This document shows positions 9,962-20,868 of a DNA stretch of 64,000 nucleotides, one piece after another (within the stretch, counting starts at the first letter, position 1; every line of letters begins with the position of its first letter). The position numbers and the translations under genes were made by a program. The stretch lies in NCBI GenBank assembly GCA_020744225.1, contig JAGMWG010000015.1:496001-560000 (forward strand). Direction: 5' to 3'. This DNA comes from Paraphoma chrysanthemicola. Its lineage: Eukaryota; Ascomycota; Dothideomycetes; Pleosporales; Phaeosphaeriaceae. A model generated the notes under the pieces. It saw nothing but the letters and a program-made list of their open reading frames with translations, was not told where the DNA came from and ran no database searches.

Positions 9962-11481
9962 CTATGCCACTTCATCGGCCCAGCTGCGTCCTTTCTCCAT
10001 TGGAGACGGCAGTCCGAAAGAGTCCTGTGTTTTGATAGTTGGACGCTCGGCCTCGGGTGCCTTCTCTTGAGACGCTTCAGTAGCCTTTCCTTTGACAGGA
10101 AAATCAAGCTTCTTCGGCCCTTCTTCTCCTTTGCTAGCTGCTGATGCGGCAGGGAGCTCTGGGAAGTCGGCTGCAGATGGCGGGTGTTGATCAGTGCGCT
10201 TCTTATGCTCTGTCGGCCTCGTGCCGTCGTGATCACCGCGGCCACCTCTACCTCCTCTGCCGCCTCGGCCGCGACCTCGTCCCCGTGAATGGTTCGAGCC
10301 ATGGTTTTCTTCTGACTGGTCGTATGCTGGAGCAGCTTGAGTGCTCTCAGCAGGTCGTGTAGGCGCGACGCCGCCATGTGCTCCTCTTGCCGCACCCCGA
10401 CGCCTCTCTTCACCAGTACCTGAGAAACCCTCCTCTTTCTCAATGTCCCATTCTCTGCCCTGCTGCGCGTTCAATTTCCGCTGCCTGTTCTTCTCGCGCT
10501 CGCCCATCATCTGCTGGCGATTCTGCCGCTCAGCCTTCTGCTTCTCGGCCAATACCTTTTTCCGCTCAACATCCTTCTTTTTGAGGACAGCCTCACGCGC
10601 TTCGAAATTCGCGAGATCCGCCTCTGCTCGCGCATGGGCCGTCTGCAGTGCCTCGTTCTTGGAGCGCATATTGGCAAGCTTCTCATTTAACTGCTCTTCA
10701 GTGAGGCGCGTGCGTGCAAGGCCGCCAGTCAGGGTTCGGTCTCCTCGGACCGAGTGTGTGGGCTTGTCCTTTGGCTCGGTGGGCGCATTTGGTGCGCCGG
10801 CAGCGTCCGTGTCCTCTACCGTGGCTACTGGTTCGGCAGATGCTGGCGGAGCAGCTGGCTCTGCATCTTTGACTTCCTTCTCCTGTGGCTTCTTCTCCGT
10901 CTCTCTAATGTCTCCAACGTGCCCGCCTCGACCGCGTCCACGGCCCCTTCCTCTGCCACGGGCGCGATTGCCGCGCTCAGCATTCCGCGGTCCCTGAGGG
11001 ATGTTTGGAGCTAGGTGCGCTTGTGGTGCCGTGGGCGGTTGTACTTCGTCGGCCATGTACTCGGCGTCTGGCACTTCGAGCTCGAGAGGATTTTGCTCTA
11101 CGACTGGTTCGGCAATGGGAGTGATGTCATCGTCGAAAAAGAGATCATCTGTGCTTGCTGTTTGCGCGAAAGGGTCGACGGAGGGGTCATCGTATACTGG
11201 CTCGTAGGACATGGTTGGCTGCGACGTGTTAGTTGTGCGAAAGCCATGGCGGGGTAGAGTGGGGCATAGGAAGTATAGTGTGTGTGAGCTGTTGGTGATG
11301 TTTGGGAGACAGGACTGACTGGAGCTGTATATGCGGCTGTTGGTTCGGGCTGGGAAGCTGTGGTGGTAGCTTGGACTGGCTCTGCGGGCGCTTGACTCTC
11401 TATTTGTGACGTAGGCTCTTCTTTAGCGACAGGCTTTGGAGCTTCGTCTTCCTCCTTGGGCGCCCATCGTGACCTTTGCAT
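9962..11481 (-). CDS. RGG-box, coiled-coil RNA-binding-type protein
   Basis: Two exons: 11481-11320 (54 codons, ATG at 11481) and 11218-9962, joined across a 101-nt intron (11219-11319; GTCAGT, ACTAAC, CGCAG) in phase 0, giving 472 aa. The start reads MQRSRWAPKEED. The middle has an RG-repeat block (RGRGRGRGRGRGG), then a long charged coiled-coil rich in Glu, Lys, Arg and Gln (from TEEQLNEKLANM to QQGREWDIEKEEG), a second RGG block, an ADFPELP motif and a final SWADEVA. Such composition is typical of mRNA- or ribosome-associated proteins, but I cannot name an orthologue. A TAG ends this frame and the next frame follows directly. See the neighbouring entry at 8528-9892. Confidence 0.72.
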
Positions 11482-12109
11482 GGTAGCGAGTTTGTAGTAA
11501 TAGTATGGTGAGCGGGTGGGTAGTGATAGGCGAGATTAATGCTGGTGTGAGTGATGGTGGGAAGAATGATGCTGTGGTTCGCTAGAGCTCCAACACGTTG
11601 CGCTAGGCCGCATTGGAACGCTAGCGTAGCGGGGCAGCTTCCCGTCCGGCGAGGCTGCCCTCCACTTTCCCTCTGGAAAAAGCTCACATGGTTATCAATC
11701 ATCAAGTATTGGTTACCTCTAGTTCTCTCTCTGTACGTACCACGCAACTCCCGTTGATTCGCCTTGCATATCATCTGGTCAGGCGGAGAACAGTATACTT
11801 GCTTCCGTGTGCAGGCTTCCCCACACTCAAGGTGCGGAGTGCATCTACGTTGCCGAACGGAAGCACCGGCACTAGGCTGACCGAGTTCTAGAATCTGAGC
11901 ACTCGTGACGGCTAACATGTTCCCTGTGTGATTCGGCAGCGCCTTATGATTGAGTGAGACGACATGGTGGCGTGGGCCGGCTGACTGGCGAACATAGAGT
12001 CAGGTCGCGCTGGTTTCCTCGAGCCATCCTAGGCGGCTTCCCTTAGTTAGTCCTTATCTTTGAAGCTGCTCTCTTGAGTTTTGAAAGCCCAGAACCATAC
12101 TGAGACGTC
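11482..12109. other. Divergent intergenic region
   Basis: About 630 bases between the divergent starts of the RGG protein and the dehydrogenase. The frames here lack family motifs. It probably holds both promoters, but I saw no TATA box close to either start. Confidence 0.5.
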
Positions 12110-13330
12110 ATGAAAGCTGTACAGTTCTATGCCAGCAGAGATTTGCGAGTGGTCGACGTGCCGAAGCCGGAGCCGCAAGGGCACGAAGCTCTAGTTGCCG
12201 TCGAGTGGTGCGGAATATGTGGCAGCGACCTTCATGAGTATGAACATGGTAAGCACCCTGCTGCAGCTATCTTGCCAAGGCATTCAGTGAACGTATCAGG
12301 CCCCATGGGCATACCTCCCCCCGAGCGACCTCACCCAGCTACTGGAGCCCATCTACCCATCACAATGGGTCACGAGTTTGGCGGCCGCATCGTGAGTACT
12401 CCGTCTGGATCTCATCTCAGACCAGGCCAGAAAGTCATGGTGGACCCACGCATCTACTGCCGCAACTGTCCCCAATGCAAGGCCGGTAACACTCATGGAT
12501 GCTCCACTCTAGGCTTCAAAGGTCTTTCAGGTACCGGCGGCGGCTTCTCCGAGACGGTAGCTGTCGATGCGAGGCAGTGCTATCCCCTTCCAGATGATAT
12601 CGATCTCAGCCATGCCGCGCTCATTGAACCGCTGGCGACGGCTTGGCATGGCATCTCCTCATGCAACGTGCCGGACTGGTCAACTAAAAGCGCACTGATT
12701 CTTGGGGGTGGTCCGATTGGCATTGGATGCGCTCTAGGTCTGCGAGCCCTCGGGTGCAAGCAGGTCTACCTCTCGGAGCCGACCACGACACGTGCCGCAC
12801 AGAACAAACTGGTTGCGGATGTAGTCCTCAATCCCATCAAAGAAAACATCGGAGAAAGATGTCGCGAGCTTACCAACAGGGAGGGCGTGGACGTAGTTCT
12901 TGACTGCGCAGGCGTGCAGGCGGGTCTTGATGCCGCCATGGATGCCCTGAGATATCAAGGACTGTACATGAACGTAGCGGTTTGGGCAAAACCAGTACGA
13001 CTCCTGCACATCCTCCAGTTTCTGGCTGACCTCCTCCAGATGGTCGTTCCATTTCCACACTACTTGATGAAAGAAATTACCCTAAAATGCGCCTTGGCGT
13101 ATACGGAGAAGGACTTCCAGGAAACGATCGATGCTTTTGTAGCTGGTGAGTTGAGCTGTAGAATTTCGACTCAGGCTAACAACCAGATAGGCAAATTCAA
13201 AGGTGCCGAGACCATGATCACCAGCCGTATACATGTCGACGACATTGCGGAGAAGGGGTTTGAGGAACTGGTGAAGCACAAAGACGACCACATCAAAATC
13301 CTGGTCACGACCCTCAAATCGATAGTGTAG
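12110..13330 (+). CDS. Zn-dependent medium-chain dehydrogenase, (R,R)-butanediol-dehydrogenase-like
   Basis: Three exons: 12110-12248, 12300-13145 and 13191-13330, giving 374 aa. Both introns (51 nt, GTAAGC...TATCAG; 45 nt, GTGAGT, GGCTAAC, GATAG) are multiples of three without stops, so the unspliced frame looks continuous. Splicing restores family sequence (HEYEHGPMGIPPPER; FVAGKFKGAETM). Catalytic zinc ligands are Cys37, His71 and Glu72 (GHE). A four-Cys structural zinc site follows (CRNCPQCKAGNTHGC). The Rossmann loop is GGGPIGIG. This fits the BDH/sorbitol-dehydrogenase branch, which oxidises vicinal diols or polyols with NAD in the cytosol. It is convergent with the MFS gene, 71 bp away. 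The precise substrate is not determined. Confidence 0.9.
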   Translation: MKAVQFYASRDLRVVDVPKPEPQGHEALVAVEWCGICGSDLHEYEHGKHPAAAILPRHSVNVSGPMGIPPPERPHPATGAHLPITMGHEFGGRIVSTPSGSHLRPGQKVMVDPRIYCRNCPQCKAGNTHGCSTLGFKGLSGTGGGFSETVAVDARQCYPLPDDIDLSHAALIEPLATAWHGISSCNVPDWSTKSALILGGGPIGIGCALGLRALGCKQVYLSEPTTTRAAQNKLVADVVLNPIKENIGERCRELTNREGVDVVLDCAGVQAGLDAAMDALRYQGLYMNVAVWAKPVRLLHILQFLADLLQMVVPFPHYLMKEITLKCALAYTEKDFQETIDAFVAGELSCRISTQANNQIGKFKGAETMITSRIHVDDIAEKGFEELVKHKDDHIKILVTTLKSIV

Positions 13331-13401
13331 CAGAATATTCACCATGCCTCAGTAGATGGACTAAGATTACTCTCCACTAGACTCTTATAGTGACTTGCCA
13401 T

Positions 13402-15369
13402 CTACCCTGCTGCAAATTTACTCCGGGCCCTTAACGCTTCTCCGAACTTCCACAGCAGAAATGGCGCCGGTACACCCAATCCCAACGCCACGAACCCCAG
13501 CAGACTATTCCCCCAGCCGAAGTCCAGCGTTGCATACATGGCCGGCGCAAACAGCGGGAACCCAAACCCAGCCAGACTCCTCAGCACTGTGGCCGCTGCA
13601 ATCGCACTCGCCGCGTATCTCGTGTAACTGTCTACAAGATACGTCTGTATACATTGAAACTCAACAATCATGCCTGCGCAAAAGATGCCCTCGCCGATAT
13701 TCGGCATGATCCAATGCACACGTGCCTGGGCACTCCACCCATACCAGAACAATCCAATAGGCACGAGGAACGACGCAGGAACCATGATCGGGATCCTAAA
13801 CTCCGGCCGACCAACGCCATTATTGCGTTTCTTGAGACGCTTGTACAAAGCATCGTTCAACGGCGCAGTAATCTGCGTTCCAAGAAAAAACCCCACGCCC
13901 ATGGATATGAAATTCAAACTCCCGACGCCCGTGCTCATGCCGTACCGCGTGGTGAAGAGTAGCGGGAAAGTAGAGAGCATGAGGTACATGAGGCCGTAGA
14001 GATATGCCATGTAGCACGCCAAGATTTGGACAATAGGCTGTGTACCCAGGAGCTTGAAAGGACGTTTGAATGCGATTTTGAGCGTGGTGCCGAGGGTGCG
14101 GTCCGGGGTGTCGAATTCGGTGTACAGCGCCTGGTTACCGGTTTCTTTGCGCAGTTTGTCACGCTTCCATTGTAGGAGTTTTGGGGCGTATGTTTCTTGT
14201 AAGAAGAAGAAGCCAAAGACTTGGACTACAGCGGTGAAGATTGTGGTGGCGTAGAAACACCATCGCCAGGTTGTGTTTTGGCTAATGAATCCGCCAGCGA
14301 TGGGCCCAATTGCGGGGCCAAGCAGAGGTGCGAGACTGTAAATTGAGATGGCGCGGCCGCGTTGTTCGGCGTGGAATGTGTCGCTGAGCAGTCCCTGGTT
14401 GAGTATTAGATTCGTGCTGGGCCGCTAGCGACGGTTGGGAAATGGACTTACGCCGCCGATTGCGAGAGGTGCTGAGCCGCCCAGTCCGCTGAGGAAGCGG
14501 AAGGCCATCAGTTGGCCTGACGATTGAGCGAAGCCACAGCCGAGGTTCCAAGCGAGGTAAAAGAGATTGGATAGCTGGAGGATGATAACGCGACCGTAGA
14601 TTTCTGAGAGTGGGCCGAGAAACAAGGGCCCGATTGCGTAGGCGAGCACGAAGATGGATAGAGTGAGTTGAGCTTCGACTTCATTCGTGATTCCGTATTC
14701 TCGACTTATTGATGTCAAGGCCGGTGAGATCATGGACGATGAGATTGGCGAAACCAGTGTAAAGCAAGAGACAATGAGTGTCGCGGCCCATTTTCGCTTC
14801 ATCGACCCTTTGGAAAATGTCAGGCTGTCGTACGAAACATGTGAATCGTGCCCACTACTTACAATTCTTTGGGTTCTTTGGATCATCGTCCGAGTCCCAT
14901 GTTACCTGAGTCTTGCTTAGCCCATATCGTTTCGAACAATATATTTCAAGCTTACCAGATTCGGATCCCTGATCGATCGAGTCGACTTCTTCTTCTCCAG
15001 TGACGGTACGGCCTCAACATCATGCTCGTAAGGTGTTCCACCTCTGATCTCCTCGTACGTTGACTCGTTCTCATGTGCTGATTCATTCTTCTCAACTGAC
15101 GGCTTCTCCTTCTCGTCTACGTCATCGCCACTGTCGTCACCGTCGCTGCTCGATGAAACCACATCTCTCCTCTCAGTCTCAGTCTGGTGCAGGGACTCAG
15201 CATCCGAATTCACATGTAATCCTTCGCCGTCTTCGTGATGGTATACTGAATGATCGTCGGGAAATTGACTTGATAGGATTCGGTGCAATGCGTCGTCTGG
15301 TCGCCGAGGTCGAGATCGCGAACGACTTCTGGAAGTTCCTCTTGGTGGATGCTGCTTTCGACCTTCCAT
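13402..15369 (-). CDS. MFS drug:H+ antiporter (DHA1) family transporter
   Basis: Four exons: 15369-14956, 14905-14863, 14807-14452 and 14394-13402. Introns are 50, 55 and 57 nt with GTAAGC/GTAAGT donors. Phases agree throughout, giving 601 aa. The first 138 residues form a long acidic and Ser/Arg-rich cytoplasmic tail. Exon 2 encodes VTWDSDDDPKNPKN, with Trp completed across intron 2, the classic entry to the DHA1 transporter core. The membrane part shows the GPLSEIYGR loop and GPAIGPIAGGF in TM5 (motif C region), with about 12 hydrophobic segments. Family members export drugs or polyamines, or act in multidrug resistance at the plasma membrane. No biosynthetic cluster surrounds it, so the substrate is open. 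The start ATG follows a TTG-led extension that I rejected. Confidence 0.9.
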
Positions 15370-15938
15370 ACCAAAACGCAGGAGACTGGCTGTACTTGTG
15401 AAATCAAGCAAGAGGTTGAATTAAGTGTAGTCCGACTGAAGTGCTCCCTCTAGGGCAAATGTGAGCGGGCGGATGTGCTAAAAATGGGGAAAGAGTCGAC
15501 TCTTGAAATCTTTTAAAATCGCTACGAATATGTACCAAGTATCGTAGCAGATCCCAGAATATATACAGTGTTATTTTGGCAACAAAACTTCGCAAGCGCG
15601 ATGGACGTGGCACGCACGGGATTAAGCAGAAGTGTGGACGAAATCTCCGATCGCCGTCCCCACACAGTTAGTGGCCTTTTTCCGTGCCATTCGGAACGCC
15701 GGAGAACATCGAGCTCCGAGGAAAGCGGGAAAGGCTCCAGTGCTATTCGTTGTGAGTGCATCATCTTTGTGGCGATTGTAGTTATGGGTGCGAAAAGTCC
15801 TTTGGCCGAGGTGATGACGTAACTGTCGACATCAAAATAAGAGTTACAGTAGGACTCGAGCTGTTGCCTCTAACTCACGGAACATGGATAAAGTTCAAGC
15901 AAGGGCCATCAAAGCCGCACATGGGAATTCATAGCTAA
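15370..15938. other. Intergenic region
   Basis: About 570 bases between the MFS start (minus strand) and the EthD stop (minus strand). A TATATAT run at 15559-15565 lies about 190 bp upstream of the MFS ATG and may belong to its promoter. No gene was seen. Confidence 0.5.
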
Positions 15939-16316
15939 TCATTGTCCGTCCTTGATCCAACAATCCTGCACCTCACCAACATACAACTCGTACGCGGGCA
16001 CCTTCATAAACTTCTTCTCGTCCTCCACAACCACCTCTTTATAGTATTCGCTCGCAAACACCGCCATGAGATCCTCCTTCGTCTCAGCCCAGAATTGCGC
16101 GATACCGTCGTATCGTGCAGCCTGAGTGCCTCCCTCTTTCTGCAGTCCAGATGTGAGCGATGTGTCGAGATGAGTCTGGCTATATCGCAGAAGGTACTTC
16201 TTCGCTGCCGGATTGCCGAGGAATGTTTTCGAGTGATGCTCAGACCAGTAGGCATTGAATTCGTCGAGGGATACATCGTCTCGCTTGGCGATCAAGCTGG
16301 TCATATGAACAACCAT
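15939..16316 (-). CDS. EthD-domain dimeric alpha/beta-barrel protein
   Basis: A 125-aa protein from ATG 16316-16314 (MVVHMTSLIAKRDDVS) to TAG 15941-15939. An in-frame ATG at 16451 would add 45 residues, but that part lacks family resemblance and most EthD proteins are 100-130 aa. The motif FNAYWSEHHSKTF is the typical EthD entry (YW..HH), followed by YLLRYSQTH and IAQFWAETKEDL. EthD-like barrels act as small oxygenases, cyclases or decarboxylases in fungi and as accessory proteins in bacteria. It is divergent from the SDR at 16865 with a shared 548-bp promoter, which would fit a small joint pathway, but nothing else supports one. Confidence 0.82.
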   Translation of the reverse strand: MVVHMTSLIAKRDDVSLDEFNAYWSEHHSKTFLGNPAAKKYLLRYSQTHLDTSLTSGLQKEGGTQAARYDGIAQFWAETKEDLMAVFASEYYKEVVVEDEKKFMKVPAYELYVGEVQDCWIKDGQ

Positions 16317-16864
16317 AGCGAGTAGATTATGTCGATTCGAGAGATTGTGAGGTTGCTTGTAGTTTGGCTCGTGTGAGATTGACTCGAAGTTATGTAGACC
16401 CTCTGACCGCTGGAGTCTACTTATATTGGATACTGTGAAGGCCGATTGCATTATTGATATCACTGCAATGGATGCTCAGGGTGCGTCTCCATCTGTCATG
16501 ATTCGTGGATATGGCGGTCAGCACTGGATTACTGAATTGGGAAATGCCGTTGAGCATCTACCTAGTAGCGATAACTTTCATAGTTTCTTTTGGCCTTGAC
16601 CTTTGTGCCAAAGGCAACGGCTACTCTCCTCTCGACGTCTCCTCCAAGCTGACTCGTTCCCAATGATCCAGTGTTGCAGCGCAGTGCGGGGAAGTTGCTG
16701 TCCAATCAGCTTCACCGGCTACCTAGGCCGCTTGCCGCATCCGGCTGTCCAGAACGACGATGTGATCATGAACAGACAACCTGCAATCAAACTTGTGGAA
16801 CGCGCAGCTCCGTGATCGCTCAGGACGGGAATTTTTGGAAGGAAGGACTATCCATTCTACCGCA
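16317..16864. other. Divergent promoter region of the EthD and SDR genes
   Basis: About 550 bases between two divergent starts. The short frames seen here are shadows without motifs. It presumably carries both promoters, and no specific element was recognised. Confidence 0.5.
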
Positions 16865-17724
16865 ATGTCAAAGAGATCAGGACCGCTCGCTCCTGGCGTA
16901 GCTTTCATCACCGGAGGCGCGCGAGGGCTTGGTAATGCGATTGCCGTGTCTTTTGCCAAGGATGGTGCCAGAGGGGTCGTGCTCGTTGACATCCAGGATG
17001 AGAAGACGTTTGAAGAAGCAAAGCGCAAAGTTGAAGAGATAGGAACTGAGGTACACCGCTCATACTTATCCTGGCAATGTGCTTACATCGCCAGTGCCTC
17101 ACCATTCGCGCAGATGTAACGAGAGAAGCCGACATGGAAAGAGCTGTCGCTGAAGCGGTTGCAAAGTTCGGCCGCATTGACTACGCAGCCAACTTTGCAG
17201 GCATCTTTGGCTCAACCGACACCATCTCCGAAATGACTCTCGATTTATGGCAGAAGACGCAGGACGTGAACTCGACCGGGATCCTGCTCGCAACGAAGTA
17301 CGAGATGCGTCAGATGATGAAGCAAGGCTCAATCGATGGTGTTGAGAAGGGGCGTGTCCCACAGGCCGGATCTATCATCAATTGTGCTTCGGTGAACTCG
17401 TTGCAGACCCTTCCCGGCAGCGCAGCTTACACCGCAGCAAAGCACGCATGCGCGGGTATTACGAAAGTCGCCGCCTTGGAAGGCAGGGCGCACAATATTC
17501 GTGTCAATGCCGTTAGCCCGGGATTCCTGCTCACGGACCTTGTGAAGCCGATCGAGCAGACGGAGGCTGGACGCGCTGTGTGGGCGGCGGCTGTTCAGAG
17601 GCAGGGCCGGGTGGCAATATTTGAAGAAATCGGGGATGCTGTGGTGTTGATGAGCATTCCAAGAATGAGTCTAGTGAACGGGCACAATCTGTTCATTGAC
17701 AATGGGTTCATAAACAGCTACTAA
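16865..17724 (+). CDS. Short-chain dehydrogenase/reductase (classical SDR)
   Basis: Two exons, 16865-17050 and 17095-17724, joined across a 44-nt intron (GTACAC, GCTTACAT, GCCAG) in phase 0, giving 271 aa. The cofactor loop TGGARGLG is at 16-23, followed by LVDIQDEK, where the acidic residue after beta-2 favours NAD. The catalytic tetrad is visible: Asn121 (VNSTG), Ser161 (INCASV), Tyr174 and Lys178 (YTAAK). The C-terminal NGHNLFIDNG segment is typical of family members. Fungal SDRs of this kind act on alcohols, polyols or secondary-metabolite ketones, and the substrate is unknown. Its only likely partner is the divergent EthD gene. Confidence 0.88.
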
Positions 17725-18488
17725 TGAGGGCGCAGTCCGGTCAGCGACCCTATAGAAATTCCAGCGATAATCAATCGATGTAATAGTTGATATTCTCAGA
17801 CCATTTTCAAGGAAGTATAGACTTGAGACTCAGGCGCTCTCCGTTGCGCTCCAGTCGCGATTGCACAATGTTGGTCAAGAGAGAGGTTGAGGAAGTCAGG
17901 AAACGCGAACTATACGCGCTAAAAGCTTAGCGTCATGCTAGCCTCAATGCTCGGATGACTTCACTCCGCGTCCCTCTGCCTCCAGCAACAACTTTCGTCT
18001 CGTCTCCTTCAACATGGGATCCCATCATAATTCATCTCATGGTACCACTTCCTACCTTTAAGGCCGTTGTGGCCGTCGCGTGGATGAGCATGAGTGTTTG
18101 CGTACACGTTTCTGCTAGAAATGATTGCAGCACATGAGATATACAGCGGACGTAATTTTCTGGAGGGATTGAATTATATTTGTCTTTAAACATACGGAAG
18201 AGCCTTTGCTTGTCCCGCGTCTCCATACCGAAGAAGCTTGCACCACCGAGTCAAGCTCGTTTCTACTTGATCATATGGTGCGCACAAAGCCTCGCGGCTC
18301 CTAAATGCTTGGAGCAATGTTTATGGTGTCGAATTACAAATGATGGAAACATAGACAGTGCCAATCAGTGGCCCAGCAAGAAATGCTGGTTAGATTATGC
18401 AAAGCAGAACTGGTTTCTCGCCAGTAAAGAACAAATAACAGCAAACGACAAGTGCTTAGTAATGCGGATAGCACTCAGGATACCAGCC
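17725..18488. other. Convergent intergenic region
   Basis: About 760 bases between the SDR stop and the stop of the minus-strand unknown gene. A 121-codon plus frame at 18180-18545 overlaps the end of that gene and has no motif, so I treat it as a shadow. Confidence 0.5.
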
Positions 18489-20196
18489 CTAGCCGTGGGT
18501 TGGCGAACCGAGGAAGAACTCAGACTGGACTGGGATGATTTCTAGACCTTGGAAGAAGGACAGCTGGCCAGGGAACAAGTCAGGGTGGCCTGCAAAGTAG
18601 TGAGGCACAAATGGTGCATCCAGGAGGCCAGGTGGAGGGTAGCTGTATAGATCTGTATAGTACCCATCAGCTGTGAATTGGGACCACGGAGGGCAGATGC
18701 TGTTGCCATAATCCACAGCGCCGTCGACACACTGGTCGGGAAGTGGAGGTGGTGAGGTTGAGTATTGGGTGAATGGGGTCTGAGGGCCAGTGTAGTGCGA
18801 CGGTGAAGAGACGCGGCTATGCTGAGCAGAGCTCTCCAGAGAAGTAGCGCGAGAGCGAATACCCAACTTTACCCAACATCGACTTGAGCATCTCTGCGCC
18901 AGCCTGAAGAGTGGGATCGTCAACTGTCGGTAGAGCTGGGCCAGTAACGCCTAACATGGCCTTCAACTTCTGAGTGCCGTCCTCGAACTGGGTGAAAAGA
19001 GGTGGATGCTGTTGAGGCACGCTCGATGCCTGGAACGGTCGCGCCTCGGCGGTGTCCTGCTTCTTGACGGCGAAGCTGATGATTGCTGGGTCGACAAACG
19101 ATTCTGAAATCGGCTGGCATTGGCCAAACGCGATGCCAGCTTCTACGCACGCCATGGTACGGACTCCGCTCACGCACTTGCTACCAGACTCTTGTGGAAG
19201 GATGGCGAGAGTAGATTCGTCAAACGTGGAGTCGGCCGCACGTGGTAGCCCAACAATTGTTACATTACCAGGTACGACTGGCAGGCAGATGATTGGCGTG
19301 CCTGGACAAGCGGCAGCAATGAAGAGCTGCTCGACAGATGACAGTTGAGCAGCGGGTGTGTCTGCTGGCATCTCCTGGGATATGTCGAGGGTTGAGTCAG
19401 CGAGCACGTCGAGCGCGTGCTCTGCCGGCAGATATGTGTTGGACTGATTGCGAGCTATAGTCGTCTCGGGAGGGAAGCCGGTAGAGCGCGCATCATCCAC
19501 CGAGTCGCAGGAGTCGCACTCATAGGAGTCTGCGATACGCACAATGTCATGGACGGCCTCAGCGTCCCACGATTTGATTGCGCTAAGCCGCAGCAAGCGC
19601 TCCTGGGGCAATTCCATCTTATCATACAATTCGGCGTCGAGCGCCTTGTTGTAGGCGTCAAGGTCGGACCCCGTGTCGTACTGCTGGAGGGGCTGCGGAT
19701 GTGCGGTGGAAGGATAATTTGTCTCCATGAGGTTGACGGAGGGTTGACCTACAACTTCAGCGCCCAGGAAGAGAGGGCGGTGTTCTACGTCGGGAGGAGC
19801 AGCGAAACCAAAGGCGGGCTCGTCGAAATCGTTCTCGCGTATACCATAGTTCGTCGAATATCGGTCTTCGACGCCATCGTGGACAGCTACAGGATCTGGC
19901 ATGCCAATGACTTGGTCACGATATTCGACTGTATTACACTCCCGAACGATGTCGTTAACTGCATCGTCTTTAGCGGTGCCCTCGTTCGGCGGAGGATCGA
20001 TGTCCTCGCCAGAAGTGGAAACGTCTACGTCCACGCGATCGGTCGCCTTTGGTTTGTGGACAAAGGTAGGGCTCTTCTTAGTCTTAGCCAGCTCGGCGGC
20101 GGCAGCGCGCTTTGCGATCGCCTTTTTCTTGAGCGCCTTCTTGTGGTCCTTCATGCCCTTGGTCTTCTTTGCGCTGGTGGTGGTGATGGGAGCCAT
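18489..20196 (-). CDS. Unknown protein with lysine-rich N-terminus
   Basis: Exon 1 runs 20196-18863 and exon 2 runs 18816-18489, across a 46-nt intron (18817-18862; GTATTC...CATAG), giving 553 aa. I chose ATG 20196 (MAPITTTSAKKTKGMKDHKK) because the longer frame starts at TTG. The intron placement keeps phase and continues MLGKVG into RVSSPSHYTGP, but the donor is not ideal and a nearby GTAAAG donor gives the wrong frame. The N-terminus carries a basic AlaLys-rich helix that could be a nuclear signal. The centre is acidic and disordered with a few hydrophobic islands (GTPIICLPVVPGNVTIVGLP). The C-terminus is Pro/Tyr/Phe-rich. No known domain was recognised and no function is assigned. Confidence 0.62.
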
Positions 20197-20868
20197 GCTA
20201 AAGGGTGTGGTTGTCGTTGTGGTAATGACTTGGTCGCGGAGTGTGCAGGTATGCAGCTTGGCGTCTGTGATGATGGCGGGTCTACACAAGATGGAGCGAA
20301 GTCTATGGACTTCAAAGCAGTGCCAATGATAGAATTGGTGTGATAGGCTGGGTTACTCAGGTTGAGAGAAAGATTTGATACGGCTGGCACGGAGAGATGA
20401 TGCTCAGTTGAGGGCAGTTGCTAGCAGTGTGTGTGAGTGGACAATGATCACGGCCAGGACCTGTCAGCGAATATACCAGAAAGTTTCTCAACTAATGGCG
20501 CTTGTTCAGCGCTGAGAGTTCACGATGTGGAGTACTTTCACGCCTGAAGTAATGCAGAGGTCGTGATGGGAGTGAAGGACTGGACCATCGCAAACGACAG
20601 GCTTGCACATGCTAGTACGCTATGTGCTAATACTCCCATGTGGAGCCACACTAAGCCTGGGAATGTCCAAGAGCCTTTGTGGAGAGCATTATCAAGAAAT
20701 GCTGCCAATCGCGTTGTGAATGACTCGATCTCGCTGAGAATTTTGGCATATATTTCATTGAGTTTGAAGGAGCCTAGCGAAACATCACAGCGAATCAACC
20801 TAGTTATGTCCTCGCAGGCAGGGTATTGCGACCTCTCGAGAAAGAGGGGCATCTAACCACGATCAGCT
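20197..20868. other. Intergenic region
   Basis: About 670 bases between two minus-strand genes. It holds the promoter of the unknown protein and the 3' end of the 2OG oxygenase gene. No further gene was seen. Confidence 0.5.

Noticed and set aside
12110..13330. Single-exon 406-aa dehydrogenase
   Set aside because: The frame is open only because both introns are multiples of three without stops. Clear GTAAGC/GTGAGT donors and removal of non-family inserts favour the spliced 374-aa form.
18180..18545. 121-codon plus-strand frame as a gene
   Set aside because: It overlaps the last exon of the minus-strand gene at 18489-20196 and shows no family motif.
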